Positions 34,095 to 46,389 of a stretch of DNA of 64,000 nt are shown piece by piece. The position numbers were made by a program, and so were the translations under genes. The DNA is from Welwitschia mirabilis (lineage: Eukaryota > Gnetophyta > Gnetopsida > Welwitschiales): NCBI GenBank assembly GCA_051453625.1, contig JBOZIK010000001.1, positions 175,527,228-175,591,227 of the forward strand, read 5' to 3'. Position 1 is the stretch's first letter. Each line of letters starts with the position of its first letter. A model generated the notes under the pieces. That model ran no database searches. It saw only the letters and a list, made by a program, of their open reading frames with translations, and was not told the origin of the DNA.

Positions 34095-35020
34095 AACTTT
34101 AAGCTAGAAATTATTCATCCTTGAACTCATTTTCATGGTTTAGAGTCTAATGGTCTTTACTTATATCTTAAGGAGTTTGGGCATGTTCTCTTTACAATTC
34201 CTTAAAAATGCAATACATCCAATGCACTTAAACTAATCTTGTTCCTCATTTTCCCTTAAAGAGAAGGAAAAATCTTAGCTATATATTTTAAAACCTATTT
34301 TTATTAGTACTTGGGCTAACATAATTAAGATTTCATTATAAATTCGTTTTTAGTCATAAGACCAATGCCATTTGATGAGAGATCATGGACTTCTACTAAA
34401 AGAATAGCGCATTTTTCTTTCATGCACTAGAAATATTTAAAGATTTATTTTTTAATTCCTATAACATGGTTTTGAGTAAGGATTCTTTTACAAATGTTTT
34501 TCATCCAATCATAGACAACATATGAAGATGATGTTTAGAGGTGGGTTTCTAGACATAGAAATTAATGAAGCATATGACTGTCTTGAAACCATAACAAAAA
34601 ATTCAAAGAACTAGGAGAAACATAATAAGCCATGATAATCATGATAATTTGTTAGGTCCACTACTATCTTTCAAATCCCTCTTATATCTTTAAAATTCCT
34701 AATAATACTGAACTCAACTCAAAGTTGGAATAACTTTATAAGAATATTGAGACTCTTAGTATCAACATTACTTGTATTATTTCACCTTCACATTGCAATA
34801 TTTTTCTTGTGAATACTTATGAAACTTTACATTGTCCATTGATCCCTACATTTTAAGGTGTAATAGAAGATCAAGTCAATGCCATGGAATAACGATGGCA
34901 AAACCAAAGAGTAAACAATTCCCATTCCAACCCTTATAATCCTGGAAAGAGGAACCACCTAAATTTCTCATAGAAATAATACAATCCTAACCATGAATTA
35001 ACTAGCTAACATAAGAGTTC
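34095..35020 (+). pseudogene. Element E gag remnant
   Basis: Broken frame with clear Athila-type gag order: THFHGLESNGLYLYLKEFGHVL, NALKLILFLIFPLKRRK, LRFHYKFVFSHKTNAI, EIMDFY.KNSAFFFHALEIFKDL, NSYNMVLSKDSFTNVFHPIIDN and MKHMTVLKP. Family counterparts are TFHGLESENPYLHLREFEEV, LFPFSLKDKAK.WL, FFPTHRTN.LKRQI.NF and CPHHG....L..YFYDGL. After it, VNAME.RWQNQRVNNSHSN and PYNPGKRNHLNFS (about 34880-34970) match the N/P-rich gag tail (YNPGWRNHPNFSW). The zinc knuckle between is not intact. Stops are frequent. Confidence 0.8.
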
Positions 35021-35699
35021 AAACCCTTTTCTAAATTCTAGGTTTTTAGAGACTACACTTCATCAGTTCATGGAAGCTTGACATCATATTAATATCTCAC
35101 AATAACAATTCACTCAATAAAACTTTCCTACATTTTAAAAGTTAGAATAGGTTATACAATAACTAAGCCAAACCATCACACATATCCTTACATCACCTAA
35201 CCAATATTAGAAGGGTAAGATTCTTCTATACACAAGCCTAACCTTGATAATTACAAGTTGATATAAGATTCAAAAATTAAAAAAAATCAATATTATCCAT
35301 TTTAGAAATGGAAAATAAATCAATAAATAGGTAAAAAATAAACAACCCTATGAGGAATAAGCACAACAAAGTGAGCCTAGAAATGAGAAAAAGGTAGAGA
35401 AGAAACATGAAATATAAGAAATTGCTCTAAATTATAAGGAAGCCCAATCTTTCTTTAATAGATTACAAGAAATCGATTGTTTAATAAGTAATAAACAACA
35501 CTAGAATTTTTAATGAAGTGAAGATTAATATCCCTTTTTTAGAACCTATCAAATAACTACCTTCATCTATCCAATTCTTAAAAAATGTATGGACTATCAG
35601 AAGAAGGATAAATCTGAAGAGTGAAGTCTTCCTTGTCTAATAAATTAACGCCATTATTTAAATCAATATATAATTCTCTACCATATCCATTATAATTAG

Positions 35700-36420
35700 A
35701 AACATAAATTTCCAATAAGCCTTATTAGACCTTGAAGCTAGTATTAATCAATTATCTTTAGTATTTATAAGGCACTTGGTCTAAAAAATCTTAAAAATAC
35801 TAAAATATAATTATAATTAGCTATTAATACTTTATAATCATTCTTGAGTATAGTAGGGATGTGATTATTAATTATTAATTTATTATAGAATTTTTAATTT
35901 TGGAGATGAAATAGATTAAAAGTCATACCATTCTAATCATCCTGAAAGACCTTTTGTTGCTATTTCTAATACTTTTATAAATTATAAAAATGGTCTTATG
36001 AGTATTTCATTTAGTAACATGACCCATGAATGGAATATCTTTAATACCATGAAGCAACTTAATGATTTAAAAGGCTTATAGTTATTAAAAGTATTAATGA
36101 TGATCTTGATTCTTCTTATCATGAGAGAAATATTTCCCCTCTTCCTTTATCTTTCTTTGATTGTGATTCATTTTTTAATCTTAAAAATGATAATTCCCTT
36201 TATATAAACCTCCCTATTGATGATTTGAGATATATTTTTAATTATGACCCTACTCATTCTTTGATTTCTAATACATTTATATCTTCATATTAGAAAAATG
36301 TCTTAAAAGATGTATTATGTAAGAATAAGAAAGGAATTTGATGTTCCTCTAATGTCTTAGAATGTTTGAACCTTAACAAGTATTTTACAGATATCCTTTT
36401 TGAGTTTTTTAATGAAGAGT
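35700..36420 (+). pseudogene. Element E protease remnant and PR-RT linker
   Basis: LLDLEASINQLSLVFI starts near 35722 and equals the active-site region ALLDLGASINLLPYSVY, with Gly changed to Glu (GAA at 35734-35736). Further on, NHPERPFVAISNTFINYKNG and LMSISFSNMTHEWNIFNTMK (about 35930-36060) match LGRPFLATSNALINCRNGVM and the phrase FGNMTLELNIF of Athila-type proteases. An acidic linker follows (INDDLDSSYHERNISPLPLS, about 36085-36145, then LPIDDLRYIFNYDP). RT should start next and is not found. Confidence 0.75.
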
Positions 36421-38786
36421 TATCATGAAAACATTTCTATGCCTAAATTATTATCATTTATCCTACTTATTTAAATTCACAAATCATAATATTTTGTAAT
36501 TTTCCTTTTCTTGCATAATTAAACACCCTTATTATAAATCTAAGTTGGTTTTGTCGAATGAGTTTAGATTTCAATTATATATTTTAATCTTAGGATGTTT
36601 TAAATAAGGCATGATATGTTCCTTTTATAGAAAACCTTAGTCATAATCCTTCATCGTATTCAAACTTTAGCCATCTTTATGCATCCAATTTGGCTCCATA
36701 TAACCCTTTATCACCCACATTTAATCTATCCCTTCCATGATCTTAAGGCTTCATGAGACTTAATGATCTTATTTAATAGCATTTTATTTAATTCATAAAT
36801 AAAGATATCGTTTATCTTTTTAATGTTCAATTGATCTTTTGTAGGTTTTTTATTTTTTATAAGCTAGTTCTTTAACTTTTTGAGTTATTTATTAAGATTG
36901 GCATGCATCAGGAATCTATAATTTGGAATTAAAAAAAAGATGATTTTTTTTTAAATCATTTATGGGGATGAGAGTATTTCTCTATTGGGCTCATAAACCA
37001 ATGACTCATTTCATGTGCTATGAATATAAAAAGGAAAAAAATAATAAGAGCAAATCAAACTAAGAAAATCTTGAAGATCTCTTAGCACATTTATTTATGA
37101 TCATTTCTATTAGGTTGAATTAATAGCATTGGACCTAGTTATGCTTATTGATAATTTAACTCTAATGATTTATTAATGGTACATTCAACTATATCGAGGC
37201 TATGGATGCTTGTTGATAATGCATTGCTAAATCCTTTTTGTACTACATGTTAAACCTATTAGAAGGAAGTATCACATCATTGAATTCTTAAAACTTGGAT
37301 GTCCATGAAAGAGGAAGAAAAATGGAATAAAATTAAAATGGGATTAGAGAGATAATTATTTCTACTTTCTTTAATAAATTGAATTTTATACTATTTGATA
37401 AATTATAAAGATCTTTTTTGTCTTAGTAAATGATACACCATAATAATGTAAATAAAATAGTACCATTAGGCTACATCATCATATCTCATTTATTCATATG
37501 ATTCATAGTAAAGTTTTTTAGTTCATTGATCCATTTAATCCCTTTTATTTAACTTCGATAACATTCATTTTTATCATCCATTTCAAATTATATCTCTTTT
37601 TTTTTTCCTTCTATGAGAAAGCACACTAAGAGACAAATTGTATTTTCTATGATTTAACTCTTCTATTCATGTCAAGATCCAAGAGAAACTTGATCTAAAG
37701 CATTGATAATATCTAGTAATTCAACAGTCCAAATTCCATCAAACGTATATAGAATCCATAAGTTTTAAGCCCATTGGATTAGTTACTATTTTTAACAATC
37801 TTAACATTTCTATAGTTCATCTCACTCTTACTTAATCCATGCATCCATACTTTGCGAGTACTGTCACCTATCCTCACCGATGTAGCCATCTTTATATCTG
37901 TAGATGTATTCATCTTTTGCTTATAACTTTATGACATGATACTCAAGTTTCTCAATTTATTGACAAGTTTGTTCTTAAGTGTGAATTCCTTTTGTTTACT
38001 TTTCAATCTATTTTTCACTTCTCTAACTTTATCTTTCATCTCTCTTTTATTTTTATTTCATTTTTTTTTCTTTAGTTATATCATTTTAGGCCATCATGAA
38101 TGAAATAATAGGAGAATTTTTAGAGGAAGAAATTTTCATAGCCTTCCTTGCTTTATTTGCACCTTTCTATCTTGATAAGATTGAGGTACAAAATTGGAAC
38201 TACTTATTGAAGGATAATGACACTTACTACTTTGCTAAGAAAGTTTTAAAATTCTATAAAAGTGTAATAATAGATAGGATAATTTACTCTTTGATTTATT
38301 ACACTTCCTTTATTATTTTACTTAGAGATGTAAAAGCATTAATAAAAACTAGACATCATGATAATTTATCTTAGATGCTTACAAAATTCCTTAGTTTTTG
38401 TTGTGTAGTACTCAATGTAGGATATGCGTTAAATAGGAAAGGAGTTTTACCTTGTATATAACTTTATAAGAATTAATTATTAATTTTTAGATTTATTATC
38501 TCAAATGTTTTATCTACATTACATGTAATGAATGCCTCTAGTAGTCATATTAATATGATTATAATGATCTAAGATAGTAAGGCCATTAACATATTTAATT
38601 GTATCTTTATCACTCTAGCAAATAATATGGTGTTTATTAGTAATCTTTCGCTTTCTTTCTTAGCTTATAACTTAATTCATACTTTAGATTTTATAAGATG
38701 GGATAGAACCTTCATATAAATCATAATCCTTGAGTAGATTACCCACCATAGTAAGTGTAAGAATAAAAATTTGATTCTAAAGGTTC
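36421..38786 (+). mobile_element. Element E interior without recognised domain
   Basis: No RT, RNase H or integrase motif could be read here. A 92-codon frame at 38096-38374 is the longest open stretch, but at this AT content such a length is expected by chance a few times per window. The stretch ends where element D begins. Confidence 0.4.
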
Positions 38787-40045
38787 TTTATTTACATGTT
38801 AAAATTAACATTATAAATAAGTAAAATGTATTAATTCAGCATAGTGAGAAACATTAAATTATTGGCTTTATTATAGGTTAATATTTTTTATCTTTTCTAT
38901 TATCTGTACATGAATTTATGGACTTCCCTTAACATGAGTAGGTATACTATGGCCTTTAGAAGAAATATTTTAGAAATAAAGGATTTATAGCATAAAAAGC
39001 TTACACTATTAGCTAGAACTACTTGTGATGCTAGCATTTTGAGGCAAAATGATACCAAAATATACATTTCTGTAGTATTTTAAAGAATCAATCACATTGG
39101 ATTTATGGTCCCAGTCAGATAATAAATTAGATTAAACCTTAATTCTAATGACACATGGTGGAAGTACAAAGTAATGCATCATATAACATGTGATGCAACA
39201 AGAATGATCAAGGTAAAGAAACATAACATGGAATTCATTGGTAGCATCATTGATAGTTAAAGGACATGTCAGTACCATGTTTGCACTTGAAGACAAAGAA
39301 ATCCTCTTTGTAACTACATACCAAATACATTTGTAACTTCCTCCTTATGTAACTGTTCTTAAGTAGTCCCCTTTATGTAACTACCATCTAATGCATATAG
39401 ACATCACCTACTGTAATCATAACAAAACCTCATTAAGCCTTTCCTTATCTATAAAAAGGCCTTAAATGCTTATTGTAAACATTTTTTCATTGGCTTAATG
39501 CTGAAAAAACTTGGAGGCTAGGACATCATGGTGCTCTAATAATTTTTATTAGGTGAAAAATAATTCAAGGCTAGTTGACGAGTTCTTCTCCTCCTCCTTG
39601 TCCATTGATGTAATGTATAATTATTTTAAAGTTTTAATTTAATAATTGATCTAAGCCCTTCCATTATTAATGCACAAAATAATTTGGTATTAGCAATATT
39701 TAGGTAGGACTAATTATAACTGTGTTTTATTCTTTAATTATTTTAACACATTTAATAATATTAGGAATTTTCAAGTGGAGCTTAGTTGATCTTTAAGTTC
39801 TAGGATACAAAAATCATTAAAGTAAAGGAGGAGAGTTGGATGAATTTCTAGATGCTTGAAGTATTTCATTTTCCTTGCATTACCAGTTGAATATTACTTC
39901 TTTCTTATTAACTTTTAAATTTTCTTTTATTTGAGTGTTATTATAATCTTTAATAATTATGTATCTTTTTTAAAAGTCAACATATATATCCTTGTGAAAG
40001 AATAATAACTAAGCATAAACTTAGTTTGAAATCTGAATAACTACA
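38787..40045 (+). repeat. Element D 5' LTR
   Basis: Aligns with 43731-45060 from 'tatttncatgntaaaatt' to 'gaaagaataataactaag...aacttag...actaca'. The first base pair TG appears as TT. A TATA box TCTATAAAAAGG is at 39448-39459. 'Gtaacttcctccttatgtaact' and 'ctta.gtagtnccctttatgta' are typical landmarks shared with copy F. Confidence 0.75.
39448..39459 (+). promoter_or_regulatory. TATA box in element D 5' LTR
   Basis: TCTATAAAAAGG, the best TATA match among the LTRs here. The second LTR reads TTTATAAAAGAA (44391-44402), and copy F has lost it. Confidence 0.5.
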
Positions 40046-40047
40046 AA

Positions 40048-40064
40048 GTTATGATTGATAGGGT
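40048..40064 (+). other. Weak primer-site candidate of element D
   Basis: GTTATGATTGATAGGGT shares the core ATTG..AGGG with GTTGCCGGGG. The fit needs transversions and a shift, so it is only a candidate supported by its position after the LTR end. Confidence 0.3.
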
Positions 40065-43000
40065 AATATTAGCATGGTAATTTATTCAAGAGTATGTGAT
40101 TTTCTTCTTGCAATCTTCTTAGTTATATTTTACTTTCATAGTGGTGGATAGTGGTCATTTTTTTAATGATACCCAATTTAATCCTTTTCCTTTTTGTTTT
40201 GTATGTTTTCTTTTTCTTTTAATGTAGGTATTGTTCAGTTTCTAGTAAAACCTAAAATAATTTAAATTATTAAGTTTTATTATCTTTTCTAATAGCTATA
40301 ACTTCATTTTTGTATCTAATATTTTGTGTTATAGGTCTAACTACTTTCTTGTAAATGCAACTGAATCTTAAATTATGAATTTAAAATTGAAATCAAACCT
40401 ATAATAATTTATTATGTATTTTTTGTTTTTAAGTTTCTGTAAATTTTCTATAAATTTTCAATGATGTTTTAGATTGTGTTTCTATTAAAAATTAAAAAAT
40501 TAAAATAAAAAAATAAGGTTTATTTTTAAAGTTACAATTCCATAAGATTCTATTATTTTGGGTTTTTATTACTTGTTTCTCATACCCTATGACTTGAACC
40601 ATGTTGTGCTAATTGAGTGACCACTCTATGATTTTTTCAAACCCTTTTTCTTACTTAGATTAACATTTTAACTATCCCTTTTTAGCACTCCTATTATTTC
40701 TACTCAAACTAATCTATACTTTTAGTTGAAATCTTTTGTTACCTCTTTGAACCTTTTGAGATTGTAGGCCTCCTTTGAAATTGTGAAAAATATAAAAAAT
40801 TTAAAATTTATCTAAAATTATCAACCATTTTCTTAAATTAAAATCATAAATTAGGCTCAGAATCCATTTTAAACACATTTTAATCAACAACTTATTTACC
40901 CCTTTAGCTTTTAGGACCATAATTAATCCAAATGCACTATAGGAGATTTTATTCTTCTTAGATAAACCTTTGAAGTACATAAATCCATCCATACCTAAAT
41001 CAACCTTCTTATAATTATGAATTTCAAAATCTATATATGCACCTTTAAGTGTTGGTCCTACACCTCGCTTTCACCCCTCATGATCCTTATCCTTTATCAT
41101 CATATTTAGATTTATATTTCCATGAATATCCCTTATCTTTACTTTCATATTTTTCATCATTTAACTAAATCCCTTCATCTCCTAGAACTTAATAATCCTC
41201 ATTAAATTCCTTTAAAGACAACCTTATAATATTCATGGAATCCCAAATACAAACAAACTGAAGGCTTGAGTAAAATATCTAATAATTCAACCAAGTCATT
41301 ACTCAAGTCTTTAATATAATTAACTAAAAAGAATAAGAAGACCTTTTCATACATGAGCTTAAAAGCTTAGAAAAAGTTAAAGGAACTAAATATAATGAAA
41401 TCAACAACACCAAAACCATATCCCTTAAGAATGAGTAGAAATCCCATAATGAAACAATAACTACATCTCAGAGAGCCTTGAGATTAAACATTCCTTATAG
41501 AGTAAACAACAAGGTGAATTTAGACTCTTATTTGGAGTAATATTATACACTTTAAATTATGATGATTAATTAGTTAAAAGTAAGCAAACACTTAAAGGAG
41601 AAGAAACATTAGAATGCTATACATCAGAGGATGAATCAATATGTAACATTATTGAAGTAAGTAACATTGAAAATGAACTTATCTTTAAATCTCAATCAAT
41701 ATCACCTAGAAAATCATTTGAGGAAGAATCTCTTGAAAACCTTAATTAAGAAAAGAATACTAACTAAAAGAATTATCATGATTCATCCTTTGAGAAAATT
41801 TTTTCTCAATAACATCTTGAACCAATTGTGTCATCTTTATCTTTTAAGTAAGACTTGAATTCTAATGAGGAAGATAAACCATCTTCATCTTTGAAACCAA
41901 CTTCTAATATTTCTCTTATTAATTAGTTTTCTTCTCTAATTATTTCCAGCACATCTTTATGTTCACTTAAAAATGACATCTAACAAGAGTTTTTGAGTAA
42001 ATAGGAATGAGCTAAGGGATGAAAAACTTCTAATTTTGATCATATAAATTTTACTATTAATGTTGATGTTCTTTCATATTTTGTAGATTTATGCATAAAT
42101 GTTTATAATGATTCTCTTTCATCTTTGAATGTATTGTATACTTTTAACACATCATTCAAGCATCTCATTCACCATTTTGAGCCTTAACATGTAAAATACC
42201 TTGGAAAATGCCTTGCAAAATTTTTATCTTATTTATGTGATTTTAAATTAGGATTTTATTTTAGTGTGCATTTGCCTTTTAGAATAAAGTTTAGTTTAAA
42301 AAATTAAAAATGTTAAAAAAAATTTTTTTACACCCTTTCATGTCTTAAATTGCCTAAGCACTTCCACTTGTATAATCACTATCTTAAACATTTTCAAGTA
42401 AGAAATCCAAATTATCATACACTCCATCAAATAAATCATCACATCCTTACCTCCCATTTTTCATCCCTTTCATTTTGATCATTACATCTAATAAACTCCA
42501 CTAACCACTTTCCCTTTTCATCCATTCATGAATACTTTGGATTAGATGATCCTAGTTAATGGCCATTAATTGGAATAAACCATTAATAAGTGTTTGCTTT
42601 ATCATTTTAAACTAGGTATAATTTAAGTTTAATTATAGTTTTTTGCAAAATGGTTTTGCTTCCTTTCTAGTTATCTTACTAAGGTTTAGTTTCACTAAGG
42701 TCTTCCAAATGGAAAATATGGTTGAATTAAGGTTGAATCTACTTTCATACTAAGTAAATTGTTTTCATAGAATTTTATAGGGATAAGAATTAGCTTGACT
42801 AGGTTAATGAGCTAATGACTACTTTATGTGTGTAAAAATGTATTAAATATGATAAGAATGATTACAAAAAAATAGAAATATCTCCTCTCCAAAAGGATAT
42901 CATTTATTGATCATTAACAATGGGTTTAGTTACCTACATCTGGATATGAACACTCACTAACAATGCAATTCTAATTATTTATTTTATAACATGTTTAATT

Positions 43001-43730
43001 GCATTAGGGCTATAATTGCTTGCTAGTAATGTAACACTAACTCCTTTATAAATCAACATGTTTAACTTTATTGGAAGGAGGTGTCCTAATACTAGATGCC
43101 CAATTAGATTAAAAAAAACTTCAAATAAGGAATAAAACATGGTTGTATAAAAGTAAAATTATCATGAAAAAGGTGGAATTGGAAGTTTCTTTTCATGATT
43201 ACTTTTCTTTAATTTCTGTACTTGTAAATTTTGCTTAACTAATTTTTTATTACTTATAGGTTTACTTAGAGGATATATTATTTTTATGATATAAATTTAA
43301 AATAAAATTAATAAATGTGGCCATCAACCTAGGCATACTATCATTTTAATTTATGGATGATGCATTTTAATTAGGTTTCATGATTTGTATTTTCTAAAGA
43401 TTACATTTTAATTTAAGCATTGTAATGTGGTTTTCCCTAAAAACTTGCATCAATATCCTTTGCTAGCCATGTACTTAACTTTTTCTCTAAATCCTTATAT
43501 CAAAATTCTCTAGCTTTGCAACTTTGAGAATAAAGCTTAATTTTGATTAGAGGGTTTTGCTTTTATAGAAGTTCTTTTTATTTTAATGCCTAATTGTTAA
43601 AAATTAATCCAAAATTTTTAAAAATGTCATATCATTTTTTTACTTGCCATTTTCACTTACTTAATTTTTTCATGCCACCATTTCTTCATTAACTTGTTTC
43701 TAAGGGACTACTAAAAGCCTATTTATGGGA
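40065..43730 (+). mobile_element. Element D interior
   Basis: No gag, protease, RT, RNase H or integrase motif recognised. Between about 41580 and 42230 one frame is relatively open and acidic: KGEETLECYTSEDESICNI, SFEEESLENLN, NSNEEDKPSSSLKPTSN, with stops between. In composition it resembles the PR-RT linker of E and the ORF remnants of H. It ends with ATTTATGGGA (43721-43730) before the TG of the second LTR, a decayed polypurine tract. Confidence 0.45.
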
Positions 43731-45060
43731 TGTATTTGCATGCTAAAATTGATATTTTAAGCAACTAAAATGGATTAATTTAGCATAGAAATAAATATTT
43801 AATTAATGATTTTATTACATATTAATGTTTTCTAACATTTTTATTACTTTTACATGAAATTATGAACTTTTCTTAACATGAGTAGGTATATTATGGCCTT
43901 CAAGAGAACTATTTAAAAAATGAAGGACTTTTAGCACCAAATGTTAACATTTCCTGTTAGGATTATTAGCATCACCAGTATTTTAAGGTAAACTAGCATT
44001 AAAATCATGGTTCTATAATGCTTTAGATAATTAATCAAATTCAAATTATGAACTCATTTAGATAATAAATAAGATTTAACCTTAATGCCATTAACACATG
44101 GCAAAAGTACAGATCGATACATCATAGTGATATGTGATGTCAAAGGATGATCAAGATGAAGATACATGACATGGCATCCATTAGTAGAATCATTAGGAGT
44201 AAAATGACATACTAGCACCATGTTTACCCTTAAAGATAAAGGAATCCTCTTTATGATTATATGCTAAATACATTTGTGACTTGCTCTTTATGTAACTGCC
44301 CTTAAGTAGTTCCCCTTATGTAGCTACCACATAAGGCATAAAGACAATACCTAATGTAATCATGATGAAATTTCTTTAACCCTTTTTGCATTTATAAAAG
44401 AAATTTGAATGCCATTATAAACATCTTTTCATTGGCTTAATGTGGTAAATACTTGAAGCCTAGGATGTTATGATGGTTTAACACTCTTTCTTTGGAATGG
44501 AATGATCTGAGGCTAGTTGATGAGTTCTTCTCCTTCTCCTTCTTCATTGGTGTAATGTATAATTATTTAAGATTTTAATATAAGAATTAGTTTAACCTTA
44601 TTCATGGTTAATACACAAAGTCATTTGGTATTAATAATACTTAGGGAGGACCATTTTCAGAATTAGCTTAAAACTTTTATTATTATAGCAAATTAATTTG
44701 GCATTAGTAATATCTAGGTAGGATTAATTCTAAGTGTATTTGATTCTTTCAATATTATTGTATATTTAATTAACATTAGAAATTCTTAGATTGAGCTTAC
44801 TTAATATTCATGTTTCAGGAAATGTAAATCATTAAAGCAAAGGAGGAGAGTTGGATAAATTGTTAGATTCTTGAAGTATATTTATTTCATTGCTTTGTTG
44901 ATTAAAGATTACTTCTTTCTTCTTAACTTGTAAATTTTCTTTTGTCTGTGTTTGATTACAATTTTTAATAATTATATATCTTTTGTAAATATTACCACAT
45001 ATATCCTTATGAAAGAATAATAACTAAGTGCCAACTTAGTTTTAAATTTAGATCACTACA
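43731..45060 (+). repeat. Element D 3' LTR
   Basis: TGTATTTGCATG to GATCACTACA, matching 38787-40045, with a TATA-like TTTATAAAAG at 44391-44400. Its upstream 500 bases match 671-1214, the equivalent part of copy F. Confidence 0.75.
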
Positions 45061-46389
45061 AAGTTACAGTCAGTCTTCATAAAATTCAATATGAAGAATA
45101 ATTTCCTCAAGAAACCCTTTCAGTTCTCAAGTTCCTTCCTCTCTTTACTCTGTACCCACTATAAGAAGAAAGGGAAAAGCATCGATTGGTAAATCTTCTT
45201 ATGCCGTTTTTTCTTTACCTTATTTTACTCTTTTTTTGTCACTCATCATCATTTCCCCACAACTTTTGATAATATCTCCTTGGAGAAAAGTACCTAAGTT
45301 GCAATTGATTGGATTAGAAAGCTTTTAGGGAATATTAAGAAGAGTGCTGAAAAACAACCAAAAAAAAAAAAAAAGTAGGAATAAATGGATCAAAGGCTAG
45401 AAAGGCTAGCCTCTAATAAAATATCCATGAGTTGAAGCTCTTCCACCGTCCCCCCTCCCCTGCTTCTTCCCGCCCGCAACCTCCCCCCACCCCTTCCACC
45501 CCCATCTATTTTAGTCTTATCTACCTTGACTTTTTGAATTTTTATGGTTACATTATAATAGTAATTTATATTTTTATAATTAATTTTATACTTAATTAAA
45601 AATCAATATGAATCCTTATTTCTATTAATCTAGTTTTTATTATAAATTGGCATATAATTGTGAACATTTTAACTCAGCTTTAAGGATTTGTACTACATTC
45701 TCGTGATGTAATTTTAAACAAAGCTAGTGCTGATGTTGTGATTTACACAAATCAACCCCTATTTAACTATGATATTCTATATTTCATTTCTAGATTTTTC
45801 TATGATCAGGTTTGTGTTAAACATTCATAGAAATTAACTAATACAAACTCATCATTTATTCCTTCATTCCTAAACTGTTACATTCTAGTTTTTTTTCTTT
45901 TACTTTTTTAGTCATTTTCTGATCATTTATTTAGCATATATTTTAGATTCATAAATTTAAGTTATTACAATAGTAGTCATTTTGATTAGTAGTTCCTCAT
46001 TTGTATTAGTTCACATTTCTCATTTTGTAGTTCCACCATGCTTTACATATCTTATTTTCAATATTTTCCTTTTTGGCTTATTTTTTATTCTAGTAAAACA
46101 TGAATCATTCATTTCTAGTTTCTTTTCCACTTCATTTTTCATGTCAAATAAATTTTAGGAATAAATTTTAGCTTTGGTTGAGGTAGTGGTGTTTGCACTC
46201 AAGTACCTATCTTTCATGCTATATTCTTTTACTTAAGTAGAAATTTAGGTTCAAATTAGCTTTTTTTATGATTTTATTCATTATTTATTAATTAATACTT
46301 GATTCACTCAGTTTGAAATTTTTGCTATGTTAACTAATCTCTAACACATCCTTTTTTCTAAGGAACTAGTAAATGATTAGTTGGTGCTA
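45061..46389 (+). mobile_element. Element E 3' region up to its second LTR
   Basis: Right-hand interior of E after the nested D. It has no recognised domain. It includes a short basic frame (TIRRKGK near 45160), a poly(A) run at about 45359-45374, the C-rich tract at 45450-45503, and a tract ATGATTAGTTGGTGCTA (46373-46389) just before the LTR. That tract resembles the polypurine tracts of B, C and F. Confidence 0.55.
45450..45503 (-). other. C-rich tract, minus-strand G-quadruplex candidate
   Basis: Reading the minus strand from 45503, runs of 5, 4, 6, 3 and 3 G are separated by loops of 5, 1, 7 and 1 bases, with a further G4 and G6 at 45460-45450. Such a tract is exceptional in this AT-rich DNA. 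In the + frame it would encode a Pro-rich stretch, so it may be the relic of a proline-rich ORF segment. Confidence 0.7.

Larger units (their letters stand above)
38787..45060 (+). mobile_element. Element D: LTR element without recognised gag-pol, nested in E
   Basis: About 6.3 kb with two direct LTRs of roughly 1.25-1.33 kb, a polypurine-like stretch before the second and a weak primer site after the first. The 3.7-kb interior has no recognisable retroviral domain, only acidic, Ser/Glu-rich broken frames. It resembles large non-autonomous elements of plants (LARD type) or an element stripped by decay. A truncated sibling lies at 671-1905. No target duplication could be established: the 5-bp TTACA at 38792 and 45064 does not abut the proposed ends. 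Confidence 0.7.

Noticed and set aside
38096-38374. 92-codon frame with no stop, possible gene
   Set aside because: At this AT content a few frames of this length are expected by chance in 64 kb. It has no family motif and an I/L/Y/F-rich composition.
40046-43730. Element D interior as an endogenous pararetrovirus
   Set aside because: No movement protein, coat zinc finger or RT motif, and LTRs of normal retrotransposon type are present.
38792-45068. TTACA at 38792-38796 and 45064-45068 as target duplication of element D
   Set aside because: The right copy is not adjacent to the LTR end (ACTACA at 45060), and family alignment puts the left LTR start ten bases earlier.
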